From positions 62,001 through 126,000 of the forward strand of contig CAXSDH010000001.1 in NCBI GenBank assembly GCA_964235765.1: a stretch of DNA of 64,000 nucleotides. Reading direction: 5' to 3'. The position numbers and the translations under genes were made by a program. This document shows, piece after piece, positions 10,819 to 19,409 of this stretch. A model generated the notes under the pieces. It worked only from the letters and a program-made list of their open reading frames with translations, did no database searches and was not told where the DNA came from. Source of the stretch: JAVVHH01 sp964235765. GTDB lineage: Bacteria > Pseudomonadota > Alphaproteobacteria > Acetobacterales > Acetobacteraceae. Every line of letters starts with the position of its first letter. Position 1 is the first letter of the stretch.

Positions 10819-11247
10819 ATGTCCCTGTTCGCCAGCAAGCCAAAGCCGATCGAACACTTCGCATTCACCCTGACCGACGCCGAATGGCAACGGAAGCTCA
10901 ATCCCGAACAATACAAAGTCATGCGCGGGCACGGCACGGAGCGCGCCTGCACCAGTCCGCTCAATGCGGAAAAGCGGCCGGGGCGGTATGATTGCGCGGG
11001 GTGTGGCCAAGCGCTGTTCGGAACCGGGGCGAAGTTCGAGAGCGGCACGGGCTGGCCCAGCTTCTATGAGCCGATCGACGGAGATGCCGTGGCGACAACG
11101 GAAGATCGCGCCTACGGCATGCTGCGCACCGAGGTGCATTGCAGCAATTGCGGCAGCCACCTGGGCCACGTCTTTCCTGACGGTCCGCCGCCCACTGGCC
11201 AGCGTTACTGCATGAACGGCGTATCGCTCGACTTCAAGCCGGCTTGA
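10819..11247 (+). CDS. msrB: Peptide-methionine (R)-S-oxide reductase
   Basis: The 142-residue enzyme reduces the R-epimer of methionine sulfoxide in oxidised proteins, using thioredoxin. The four structural zinc cysteines are present as C-x-x-C pairs (C-A-G-C-G and C-S-N-C-G), and the catalytic Cys lies in R-Y-C-M-N-G near the C-terminus. The ATG at 10819 has GCAGGAGGAT directly upstream and gives the family's usual length. The frame extends upstream only over the permease gene. No signal peptide, so cytosolic. No msrA in the window. Confidence 0.96.
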   Translation: MSLFASKPKPIEHFAFTLTDAEWQRKLNPEQYKVMRGHGTERACTSPLNAEKRPGRYDCAGCGQALFGTGAKFESGTGWPSFYEPIDGDAVATTEDRAYGMLRTEVHCSNCGSHLGHVFPDGPPPTGQRYCMNGVSLDFKPA

Positions 11248-11277
11248 GGACTTGACCCCCGAGCGCGAAGGACTGCC

Positions 11278-13416
11278 ATGCCGCTAGAGATCAAGGTCGG
11301 CCCGCCGCAGCTTGCCATTCACCAGGGGCACACCGTCCTGATCACCGAGCCGGACGGCCAAATGTTCTGGCCAACGGATAAAGGGCTGTATTTCTTCGAT
11401 ACGCGGCTGATAAGCGCTTACGCGCTGTACGCCAACGGGCAAGTGTGGGACCTGCTGAACAGTGGTGCAACCTCGTACTACGCGTCGCGCATCTTCCTGA
11501 CCAACAAGGCTTTTCCGAGCGAGAGCGGCGACATTCCGGCCCGAACGTTGAGCATGGTGCTGAGCCGGGCTATCGACGCTGGAATGCACGAAACATACGA
11601 TGTGACCAACTACGGGCGGGCGCCCGCGCACTTCAATCTTGAAATCGCGATCCGCAGCGATTTCGCGGATATCTTCGAGGTCAAGTCGGGTCGGATCGTT
11701 CGGCGCGGCCGTATCACCAGCATGTGGGCCGATGACGGCGGCGGGGTGTTGACCACTGGGTATCGGAATGGTGAATTCTTCCGTGGCCTTCGCATTCGAG
11801 TGTCGGCGCCGAACCCGGCGGTTTACGCGAACGGCCGCATCAGCTTCGCCATATCGCTGAACCCCGGCGAAAGCTGGCGTGGGTCCATGTTGTACGATCT
11901 GACGGATGGCGACAGGACCTACGAGGCCCCGGCAGAGTGCCTGATGGACGGCAGCAGCCAGCAAGGGATCGCCTTGAAGCAGTGGTCCGCTGGGCTGCTG
12001 AAGTTTGAAAGCAGCGTTGACGCGTTCGAGCGCCTGTTCAACCAGGCGGTCGAGGATATGGCGGCGCTGCGACTGCCGATCGAGGGGGATGGCGGGACCG
12101 AGTACGTTCCGGCTGCGGGCCTGCCGTGGTTCGTGGCGCTGTTCGGCCGCGACACGCTGATCGCTAGCCTGCAGACGATTATCCTTAACCCGGAATTCGC
12201 GCGTGGCACGCTCGCCGTGCTTGGCGCTTGGCAAGCGACGACGCGGGACGACTACCGCGATGCCGAGCCGGGCAAGATATTGCACGAGTTGCGGCTGGGC
12301 GAGTTGGCCGCCTTGAAGCTTATTCCGCACACGCCGTATTATGGGACCGCCGACGCGACGCCCTTGTATCTGGTGACCTTGCACGCGGCGTGGCGGGCGA
12401 CCGGTGATCTGGACATGGTGCGGCAGCACGTGTCGACGGCCGAGGGTTGCCTGGCCTGGATCGATGAGTACGGCGACCGCGACAAGGACGGCTTCCAGGA
12501 ATACGGTACCCGCTCCGACGCCGGGTACGAAAACGTCGGCTGGAAGGATTCGGGCGACGCCGTGGTCAATCTCGACGGCTCCAAAGTCGTTGGACCAAAG
12601 GCGCTTTGCGAGCTTCAGGGTTATGTCTATGCAGCCTGGCGAGGCATGGCGGAGGTGTTCACGGCGCTCGGCGATCCTTCTCGTGCGGCGCGGCTGACGG
12701 CGAAGGCGGACGCGCTCTACACCCGGTTCAACGCAGCGTTCTGGAACGAGGCGGGCGGTTTCTACGCTTTCTGCCTAGATGGCGCGAAGGCGCCGGTTTG
12801 GACCGTGGCGTCGAACGCCGGGCACTTGCTGTGGTCTGGGATCGTTCCGCCAGAGCGGGCCGGGCGCGTCGTGGCACGGCTGATGCAGCCGGATATGTGG
12901 AGTGGTTGGGGTATCCGGACACTCACGCAGGAGAACCCGGCGTACAACCCCTACTCCTACCAGAACGGGTCTGTCTGGCCTCACGACAACAGCCTGATCG
13001 CGCTGGGGTTCAAGCACTACGGCTTCGCTGATGAGGCGAACATGGTTGCCCGTGACATCAACCGTGCGGCCAGCTTCTTTACCCAGCGGCAACTGCCGGA
13101 GCTGTATTCAGGCCTGCAGCGCAACGACACCAATTTTCCCGTTCAATACCTTGGCGCCAACGTGCCGCAAGCCTGGGCAGCAGGTTCGGTGTTCGCCTTG
13201 ATCCAGGCAATGCTCGGCCTGGCGCCGGATGCACCGAACGAGGTGTTGTGGATCGACCCGGTGCTGCCGGAGTGGTTGCCCGACATCACCCTGCGCGACT
13301 TGCGGGTTGGCGGCCAGATGTTCGATATCGCATTTTCGCGCGTCGATGGGCAGACGCGGCACGAGGTGTTGCGGGGCAACCCCGCGGCGGTGGTGTGCCG
13401 TCCATCCAAACCGTAG
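11278..13416 (+). CDS. Glycogen-debranching-like amylo-alpha-1,6-glucosidase
   Basis: The 712-residue protein has the bacterial glycogen-debranching N-terminal beta-sandwich domain (about 10-200). An (alpha/alpha)6 amylo-1,6-glucosidase domain follows (about 240-690) with F-G-R-D-T, G-W-K-D-S and W-P-H-D-N segments typical of the catalytic barrel. It would hydrolyse alpha-1,6 or related alpha-glucosidic bonds in glycogen-like glucans, or in sucrose/trehalose-like oligosaccharides. Bacterial members are poorly characterised and some have other specificities. No signal peptide is visible. The gene ends 3 bases from the convergent DUF2336 gene, so no dedicated terminator fits between them. Confidence 0.87.
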   Translation: MPLEIKVGPPQLAIHQGHTVLITEPDGQMFWPTDKGLYFFDTRLISAYALYANGQVWDLLNSGATSYYASRIFLTNKAFPSESGDIPARTLSMVLSRAIDAGMHETYDVTNYGRAPAHFNLEIAIRSDFADIFEVKSGRIVRRGRITSMWADDGGGVLTTGYRNGEFFRGLRIRVSAPNPAVYANGRISFAISLNPGESWRGSMLYDLTDGDRTYEAPAECLMDGSSQQGIALKQWSAGLLKFESSVDAFERLFNQAVEDMAALRLPIEGDGGTEYVPAAGLPWFVALFGRDTLIASLQTIILNPEFARGTLAVLGAWQATTRDDYRDAEPGKILHELRLGELAALKLIPHTPYYGTADATPLYLVTLHAAWRATGDLDMVRQHVSTAEGCLAWIDEYGDRDKDGFQEYGTRSDAGYENVGWKDSGDAVVNLDGSKVVGPKALCELQGYVYAAWRGMAEVFTALGDPSRAARLTAKADALYTRFNAAFWNEAGGFYAFCLDGAKAPVWTVASNAGHLLWSGIVPPERAGRVVARLMQPDMWSGWGIRTLTQENPAYNPYSYQNGSVWPHDNSLIALGFKHYGFADEANMVARDINRAASFFTQRQLPELYSGLQRNDTNFPVQYLGANVPQAWAAGSVFALIQAMLGLAPDAPNEVLWIDPVLPEWLPDITLRDLRVGGQMFDIAFSRVDGQTRHEVLRGNPAAVVCRPSKP

Positions 13417-13419
13417 GTG

Positions 13420-14646
13420 TTACCGGCCGGGTTCACAGAGCACTTCGATTTGCCACTCCATCTCGTCGGGCGATAGCGGATATGCCCCGTCGGTCGCGGG
13501 TATGAGCATCATCCCCGGCCCGAGCTGCCCCAGCATCGCCTGCACGATACTGCCCGACCGCATGGTGAAGCCGGCTTTCCAGGCCAGGCTCACCAGCGCC
13601 TTTGCGTTGCGGAGAAATCCAGCGCGATCGACCGCTGGTAGCGGAACTCCGCTGGCGACGGCGATGATGGCCGCGATTCGCCTGTGGTCGCCCATGCGGG
13701 CCGCATCCAGCAAGGCCGCCTCGTTCAACGCGTTCGCGGCGTTCAGGCGTCGAACGCTGGCGAGCACGGCCTCATCCCCCTCGGACCCGGTTTTCGAGAC
13801 TGGTGTGGCCCGGGCGGCGGCTCGTGCCAGGTCGGCTGCGATCGTGGGATCCAGGTCGGTGCGGCGAGACAGCAGCTCGAGCAGTTGCGCCGTGACCAGG
13901 CTGGACAAGGCCTTTGCGGCCTTTGCGCTGAGGGAGGGGCGTCGCACGAGCGGGTCGTGCCAATCGGCATTGTCAGCAGCTTGGCCCACGAGGGCGTCGA
14001 GCGTCGCTTCCTGGATGGCGGCGGAGCGGTTGGCCAGCAGCGTGCGGATCGCCGGCCCACGTGCGTGAGCGACGACTGCGTTCGCCACTGCAGCACTCAA
14101 ACCGACGCGGCCGGCCACGGAAACAGCCGTGAGCGGATGGGCCGGAGTGGCGAGCAAGGTCAGCAGATCGGCGTCGGTGAGGAGAGGCGAGAGACGGATG
14201 ACCGGGTCGCTGACAGGGAGGGCCTGATCGTGGGCGAGCCGCAAAATGAGCTCGCGCGGCGCGCCTGGCATTTCCTTGATGGCTTCGGAAATAGCGGCCC
14301 GGACCCGGACCGCTTCATCTTCCACCAATGTTGCGAGGATTGCGCGGACATGCGCGGCGGCGCGCGACCGTTCGGCCTGCGACAAGCCGGGCAGCAGGTG
14401 GGCAACTCTGCTCGCGAGCAAGGCGCGAACCCGTTCGTCGTCGTCCGCGGTCAGGATGCGGTCGGCTTCGGTGCCGCAAGCGGCATTCATGGCGACCGCC
14501 GCGCGGACCACAGCGGCCGGGTCTTCCGCAAGCTGGCTCAACATTGCGGGCGAGGTCGTGGCGCTGGCAGCCAGCCTTACGCGGGTGGCTTCGTCCGCGA
14601 AGGTGATCGCGGTTACGGCGGACGCGGCTTGGCCGGGCGCCATCAT
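13420..14646 (-). CDS. DUF2336 domain protein
   Basis: The 408-residue soluble protein is Ala/Leu-rich and built of HEAT-like helical repeats (for example segments with A-V-A-x-N and L-L-A-N-R-S). It matches the DUF2336 family found mainly in Alphaproteobacteria, whose biochemical role is not established. The ATG overlaps the stop of the upstream diguanylate cyclase gene (ATGATG/TGA), so it is translated together with that enzyme. The coupling suggests a part in c-di-GMP signalling, perhaps as a partner or output module; that is inference. A second ATG immediately follows the first. Confidence 0.75.
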   Translation of the reverse strand: MMAPGQAASAVTAITFADEATRVRLAASATTSPAMLSQLAEDPAAVVRAAVAMNAACGTEADRILTADDDERVRALLASRVAHLLPGLSQAERSRAAAHVRAILATLVEDEAVRVRAAISEAIKEMPGAPRELILRLAHDQALPVSDPVIRLSPLLTDADLLTLLATPAHPLTAVSVAGRVGLSAAVANAVVAHARGPAIRTLLANRSAAIQEATLDALVGQAADNADWHDPLVRRPSLSAKAAKALSSLVTAQLLELLSRRTDLDPTIAADLARAAARATPVSKTGSEGDEAVLASVRRLNAANALNEAALLDAARMGDHRRIAAIIAVASGVPLPAVDRAGFLRNAKALVSLAWKAGFTMRSGSIVQAMLGQLGPGMMLIPATDGAYPLSPDEMEWQIEVLCEPGR

Positions 14647-16025
14647 GCCACGCTCTCCGGATGGGACACTCGCCAGTGGCCGCGGCCGTTCCGTTTCACC
14701 TCGTACATCGCCCGGTCCGCACGCTGTATCAAGTGGTCCAGCTCTTCGTGGCTGGTCGGTTGCCGGCACGCGATGCCGATCGACATCGTCATGCCGAGCT
14801 CTTCGCCTTCGGAGAAGTGGGCCATTTCTTGCGGAAAGTTCAGGCGCAGACCTTCGGCCCGCTCCGCCGCAGTCAGCTCGTCCGAGCCGTCCAGCCAGAG
14901 CGCGAACTCGTCTCCGCCGAGCCGAGCCACCAGATCGGATGGGCGGACGCTGTTGCGAAGCAGGCTGCCGGTCTGGATCAGGGCGGCATCGCCGGCCTCG
15001 TGACCGAGGCGGTCGTTGAGCGGCTTCAGCCGGTCGAGATCGATGAAAATCAGCGTGCCGGGCAGGCCTTCCCGGTCCAGCCGGTCGATCCGCCGACTGG
15101 TTTCATCGAGGAACGCGCGCCGGTTCAGCAGCCCGGTCAGCGGATCGGTCCGGGCCTGGCGTGCCAGCTCCCGCTGGATCGCCTCGTGTTCCAGCACGAT
15201 CCGCACCACACCCGTGGCGGAGGTCAGGAGCAGCACGTCATCGGCTTCCCACGATCGGCCGGCGGCCTCGCGCCAAATGGCCAGCGCCGCCTGATGTCCG
15301 AAGCGCGTCGATAGCTGGCACGTCAGCAACTGCAGGCCGCCCGCGAGGCGGCAAGCCTTCGATGGCCCGGACTGCTCCCGCATGGCGACCAGCACCTCCG
15401 GCAAGACGGGCTCCACCGCTTGCCCGGCCTGGTGCAGCACGGACGCGGTTTCGGCGGTGTGCGCCAGATCGAGCACCGCAGCGCCGCGCCCGCCGAGTGC
15501 GCGGAGAAGCGCTTCGAGTGCGGCAACCATCATGCGCGGCGCCAGCACCTCCTGGCGCATCTGGCCCAATATATGGTCCAATACCTCGGCCCGGCGCAGG
15601 GCGGCGGCCGCCTTCATCTCCTCCTGTTCGCGAGCGGTGACGTCGATACCAATGCCGCGTGCGCCGATGCAGCTACCGGCGCCGTTGAGCAATGGCGCCA
15701 GCGAGATCGAAAGGCACACCTGTTCTCCATCCGCGCGGCGGACCCAGGTGCGGCGCCGGCGGATGCCGGTCACGAAGCGAAATGGGTCGGGCACCCCGGC
15801 GTCCCGTTCGGCGAGCAGATTGGCAACGGCGGTGCCGAGCAGGTCGGCTGCCGGCCAGCCGAGCACGACCTCGGGCGAGACGAACGTCAGGCAGCCGTCG
15901 AGCCCGATCTCGAACACGAAATCCGTGGCGATCGTGCCGAACTCTCGCCAGCGCTGCCGACTCTCCAGCAATGCCTCGTGCAATCGGTCTGGGATGGCCT
16001 GCGTTGGATCAGCCGTATCGCGCAT
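14643..16025 (-). CDS. PAS domain-containing diguanylate cyclase
   Basis: The 460-residue cytosolic protein makes cyclic di-GMP from two GTP. A PAS sensor domain with a following PAC-type segment occupies about 20-140. A GAF-like or linker helical region comes next, and a GGDEF domain occupies about 295-455. The active-site G-G-D-E-F is intact. An R-x-x-D product-inhibition site (R-P-S-D) lies exactly five residues before it, so activity should be feedback-regulated. No transmembrane helix is seen, so it senses a cytosolic signal. It shares a transcript with the DUF2336 gene downstream. Confidence 0.93.
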   Translation of the reverse strand: MRDTADPTQAIPDRLHEALLESRQRWREFGTIATDFVFEIGLDGCLTFVSPEVVLGWPAADLLGTAVANLLAERDAGVPDPFRFVTGIRRRRTWVRRADGEQVCLSISLAPLLNGAGSCIGARGIGIDVTAREQEEMKAAAALRRAEVLDHILGQMRQEVLAPRMMVAALEALLRALGGRGAAVLDLAHTAETASVLHQAGQAVEPVLPEVLVAMREQSGPSKACRLAGGLQLLTCQLSTRFGHQAALAIWREAAGRSWEADDVLLLTSATGVVRIVLEHEAIQRELARQARTDPLTGLLNRRAFLDETSRRIDRLDREGLPGTLIFIDLDRLKPLNDRLGHEAGDAALIQTGSLLRNSVRPSDLVARLGGDEFALWLDGSDELTAAERAEGLRLNFPQEMAHFSEGEELGMTMSIGIACRQPTSHEELDHLIQRADRAMYEVKRNGRGHWRVSHPESVA

Positions 16026-16097
16026 CTGCCCGACTCCTGTGGTTCAGAAGGATGACACGGGCGGATGAACGACTGGTTACCAAGGCGCGAGCTTGCG

Positions 16098-16126
16098 TTG
16101 ACAGCCTGGGTCCGCCTGCGCATGGT
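16098..16126 (+). promoter_or_regulatory. Candidate sigma-70 promoter for dapD-dapE
   Basis: A perfect TTGACA (16098-16103) is followed after 17 bases by CATGGT (16121-16126). The predicted leader is about 27 bases to the dapD ATG. It lies in the 134-base divergent region between the diguanylate cyclase and dapD. The -10 is poor, but -35 and spacing are good. Confidence 0.4.
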
Positions 16127-16159
16127 CCGCGCATCGCCCGGCCCGGAACCGCCCCCCTT

Positions 16160-16996
16160 ATGCATGAACATCCGCTGCGTAGCCCGATCGAACAGCTGTG
16201 GGAGGAACGCCAGTCCCTGTCGGCTTCGAGCCCGGGCGAAGCGCGCGGCGTGGTGGATGCGGCGCTCGATGCGCTGGACCGTGGCTCGATGCGGGTAGCC
16301 GAACCGACCGATGCTGGCTGGGTCATCCACGAATGGCTCAAGAAGGCGGTTTTGTTGTCGTTTCGTCTATACGACTCGGCGCCGATTCCGGGAGGCGGCG
16401 CGCCGGCCTATGACAAGGTTCCGTTGAAGACCGAGGGCTGGGGGGCAAACCAGTTTGCCGCCGCTGGGTTCCGGGCGGTGCCTGGCAGCGTGGTGCGGCG
16501 CAGCGCTTACGTGGCGCCGGGCGTGATCCTGATGCCCAGTTTCGTCAATGTCGGCGCCTACGTCGGGTCCGGCACGATGATCGATACCTGGGCCACGGTG
16601 GGCAGCTGCGCGCAGGTCGGCCGCAATTGCCACCTGAGCGGCGGCGTCGGCCTCGGCGGCGTGCTGGAACCGTTGCAGGCCAGTCCGACCATCATCGAGG
16701 ACGACTGCTTCATCGGCGCGCGGTCCGAGGTTGTGGAGGGCGTGATCGTCGAGCGGGGCTCGGTGCTGTCCATGGGCGTGTTCCTCAGCGCGTCCACCAA
16801 AATCGTCGACCGGGACACCGGCGAGGTGTTCATGGGCCGGGTGCCCGCCTATTCGGTGGTGGTTCCTGGCACGCTGCCGGGCCGCAACCTGCCGGATGGG
16901 TCGCCGGGCCCGGCCTTGTCCTGCGCCGTCATCGTCAAGCGCGTGGACGCGCAGACGCGGTCGAAAACGTCGATCAACGACTTGCTCCGCGATTAG
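16160..16996 (+). CDS. dapD: 2,3,4,5-tetrahydropyridine-2,6-dicarboxylate N-succinyltransferase
   Basis: The 278-residue enzyme transfers succinyl from succinyl-CoA to tetrahydrodipicolinate in the succinylase branch of lysine/meso-diaminopimelate synthesis. It has an N-terminal helical domain (about 1-100). A left-handed beta-helix of hexapeptide repeats follows (about 105-235), with the family stretches V-N-V-G-A-Y-V and H-L-S-G-G-V-G. The ATG at 16160 gives the normal DapD length, though its ribosome site is weak. dapE starts 1 base after the stop. Confidence 0.96.
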   Translation: MHEHPLRSPIEQLWEERQSLSASSPGEARGVVDAALDALDRGSMRVAEPTDAGWVIHEWLKKAVLLSFRLYDSAPIPGGGAPAYDKVPLKTEGWGANQFAAAGFRAVPGSVVRRSAYVAPGVILMPSFVNVGAYVGSGTMIDTWATVGSCAQVGRNCHLSGGVGLGGVLEPLQASPTIIEDDCFIGARSEVVEGVIVERGSVLSMGVFLSASTKIVDRDTGEVFMGRVPAYSVVVPGTLPGRNLPDGSPGPALSCAVIVKRVDAQTRSKTSINDLLRD

Positions 16997-16997
16997 C

Positions 16998-18113
16998 ATG
17001 GCGGCCGATCCGCTGCCGCTTGCGCAGGCGCTGATCCGCTGCCGCTCCGTGACCCCGGACGATGGCGGCGCCCAGGCGGTATTGGCGGCGGCGCTCGCCG
17101 AGCTGGGCTTTGCGGTGCATCACCTGCCCTTCGGCACCACCCCGAACCTGTTCGCGCGGATGGGCGAGGCCGGGCCGCACCTGTGCTTCGCCGGGCACAC
17201 CGACGTGGTGCCGCCCGGCGATGGCGCCTGGACCGCCGACCCGTTCGGCGGCGAGGTGCGGAACGGTCTGCTGCTGGGCCGCGGCGCCTGCGACATGAAA
17301 GGCGCCATCGCCGCCTTCGTCGCTGCGGCGACCGACTACTTGGCGGATGGCCCGCGCGGGTCGATCAGCTTGCTGATCACCGGCGACGAGGAGGGGCCGG
17401 CCGCCGACGGCACGGTCCGGGTGCTGGAGTGGATGGCGGCAAACGGCCATGTCCCGGACCTCTGCCTGGTCGGCGAGCCCACGAACCCGTCCGCGCTCGG
17501 GGAGGTGATCAAGATCGGCCGCCGGGGAAGCCTCAACGCGGCCATACAGGTTCATGGCACCCAGGGCCACAGCGCCTATCCCGGCCGGGCAGACAACCCG
17601 GTGCACCGGCTGCTGCGGGCGCTCGATGCGCTGACGGCGGCGCCGCTCGATGCGGGCAGCCGGTGGTTCGAGCCCACGAGCCTGCAGGTCACCAGCGTGG
17701 ATGTCGGCAACCCGGCCACGAACGTCATCCCGGCCATGGCCAGCGCCCGGCTCAACATCCGGTTCAACGACCTGCATACGGGGGCCGACCTGCACGCGTG
17801 GCTACGCGCGGCCATCGGGCAGCACTGTCCGCGCTTCGACCTCGAGGTGTCGATCAGCGGCGAGTCGTTCCTGACCCAGCCCGGCCCGCTCGTCGACCGG
17901 CTCCGCGCGGCAATCGCCGCCGCCGCCGGCGTGGAGCCCAGGCTCGACACCGGCGGCGGCACCTCCGACGCGCGCTTCATCGCGCGGTATTGCCCGGTGG
18001 CGGAGTTCGGCCTGGTCGGCGCCACCATGCACCAGGCCGACGAGGCCGTTCCGGTCGTGGAACTACGTAGCCTGGCGCACATCTACCGCGCCGTGCTGGA
18101 GGCGTTCGCTTGA
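16998..18113 (+). CDS. dapE: Succinyl-diaminopimelate desuccinylase
   Basis: The 371-residue M20-family zinc hydrolase removes succinate from N-succinyl-LL-diaminopimelate, two enzymatic steps after DapD in the same pathway. Metal-binding segments are visible: H-T-D-V-V-P-P-G, R-G-A-C-D-M-K-G and the catalytic D-E-E-G. A C-terminal T-G-G-G-T-S-D segment matches the usual DapE pattern. The dimerisation (lid) domain occupies about 180-290. The gene starts 1 base after dapD, and its stop shares one base with the ATG of the downstream membrane protein gene. It is essential in most Gram-negatives for peptidoglycan. Confidence 0.96.
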   Translation: MAADPLPLAQALIRCRSVTPDDGGAQAVLAAALAELGFAVHHLPFGTTPNLFARMGEAGPHLCFAGHTDVVPPGDGAWTADPFGGEVRNGLLLGRGACDMKGAIAAFVAAATDYLADGPRGSISLLITGDEEGPAADGTVRVLEWMAANGHVPDLCLVGEPTNPSALGEVIKIGRRGSLNAAIQVHGTQGHSAYPGRADNPVHRLLRALDALTAAPLDAGSRWFEPTSLQVTSVDVGNPATNVIPAMASARLNIRFNDLHTGADLHAWLRAAIGQHCPRFDLEVSISGESFLTQPGPLVDRLRAAIAAAAGVEPRLDTGGGTSDARFIARYCPVAEFGLVGATMHQADEAVPVVELRSLAHIYRAVLEAFA

Positions 18114-18661
18114 TGTCCAGGTTCGACCTGCTGATCGGCCTGTTCCGGGTCGCGCGGGGCAAGGCCGACGGGCTGGCGCGATTTGGCGGCAGCATGCAGT
18201 CGTTCATGACCAGCCTGGCGCCGCTCGTCGCTTTTCCGATCGTGGGGGCACTGATCCTGCTGTATCGTGAAGGGTTCGTGGCGGCCTTCGGCCTGCTCAC
18301 CGTCACGCTGATCGCCCAGCTCGCGCCGGCCGTGCTGTCCCATGCGCTGGCCGTGCGCTGGGGCCGTGAGCCGCAATGGCTGCATTACGCGACGGCGTAC
18401 AACTGGTGTTACTGGGCGATTCCGGTGGTCGCGACGGTGCTGATGACCGTGCTTGGCAGCGCCATGCGGGCCGGCATGTCCGCCGAGGCGGCGATGCAGA
18501 CGTTTTTCCTGGGTTTGGCCGGCTACAGCCTGTGGCTCCACTGGTTTCTTGCGCGGCATGGGCTTGCGCTGTCCGGGTTGCGTGCCGCCGGCCTGGTGGC
18601 TCTGGTGAATGCCGGAACCCTGGTTCTGGTGTTCGGGCCTAGGCTGCTGGCTTCGGGCTGA
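18113..18661 (+). CDS. Uncharacterised integral membrane protein
   Basis: The 182-residue product has about five hydrophobic segments (roughly residues 28-48, 55-80, 95-118, 130-148 and 158-178) and little soluble sequence. I do not recognise a characterised family; the first 25 residues look like a cytoplasmic amphipathic start. The ATG overlaps the dapE stop (TGATG), so it is in the dap operon. The last 23 bases overlap the convergent truA gene. A role linked to cell-wall precursor supply is possible only from context. Confidence 0.7.
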   Translation: MSRFDLLIGLFRVARGKADGLARFGGSMQSFMTSLAPLVAFPIVGALILLYREGFVAAFGLLTVTLIAQLAPAVLSHALAVRWGREPQWLHYATAYNWCYWAIPVVATVLMTVLGSAMRAGMSAEAAMQTFFLGLAGYSLWLHWFLARHGLALSGLRAAGLVALVNAGTLVLVFGPRLLASG

Positions 18662-19409
18662 AGGGGTCCTCGGGATACACGACGCGGACCAGGGTCAGGC
18701 CGTCCGGGGGCGCCGTCGGCCCGGCCGCCCTGCGGTCGCGCGCCTCCAGCGCGGCCCCCACTTGGGTGGCCGGCCAGCGCCCGTCGCCGACCAGCTTCAA
18801 GGTGCCGACGATATTGCGGACCTGGTGATGCAGGAAGCTGCGGGCTTCGGCGGTGATCAGGATCGCGTCGCCCTGCCGAGCCACGTCCAGGCGGTCCAGG
18901 GTGCGCCACGGGGACCGTGCCTGGCAGGAGGTGGCGCGGAACGAGGTGAAGTCGTGGTGCCCGACAAGGTGCAGGGCGGCTTCGGCCATGGCGGCGACGT
19001 CGAGCCGGCGATCGACGTGCCAGGCGTGCCGATCCAGCGCCGGGCGGGCGCGGCGATTGAGGATACGATAGGCGTAGCTGCGGCCGATCGCCTGGAAGCG
19101 CGGGCTCCATCGGGCCGGGGCGGGCGCGGCGCGCAGAACCACCAAAGGGTGCGGCCGCAGGTGGAAGTTCAGCGCGTCCCTGACCTTGTCTGGCGAGAAC
19201 CCATCCGGCAACTCGAGCAAGGCCACTTGCCCCAGGGCGTGCACGCCCGCATCGGTGCGCCCCGCGACCACGCTCGGCGCCGCGAGGCCGCCGTTGAGGC
19301 GGGAGGCCGCCGCTTCCAGAACGGATTGCAACGACACTCCGCTGCCCTGGCGCTGCCAGCCCACGTATCCAGTGCCGTCGTATTCCAGCAGCAGCGCCCA
19401 GCGCGTCAC
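18639..19409 (-). CDS. truA: tRNA pseudouridine(38-40) synthase TruA
   Basis: The 256-residue enzyme isomerises uridines 38-40 in the anticodon stem of several tRNAs. It begins M-T-R-W-A-L-L-L-E-Y-D-G, the usual TruA start, and has the catalytic Asp in G-R-T-D-A-G-V-H-A. The second half carries the H-D-F-x-S-F-R segment. It is last in a def-fmt-truA operon, with its ATG overlapping the fmt stop. Its 3' end overlaps the convergent membrane-protein gene by 23 bases, so converging transcripts would be complementary there. Confidence 0.96.
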   Translation of the reverse strand: MTRWALLLEYDGTGYVGWQRQGSGVSLQSVLEAAASRLNGGLAAPSVVAGRTDAGVHALGQVALLELPDGFSPDKVRDALNFHLRPHPLVVLRAAPAPARWSPRFQAIGRSYAYRILNRRARPALDRHAWHVDRRLDVAAMAEAALHLVGHHDFTSFRATSCQARSPWRTLDRLDVARQGDAILITAEARSFLHHQVRNIVGTLKLVGDGRWPATQVGAALEARDRRAAGPTAPPDGLTLVRVVYPEDPFSPKPAA

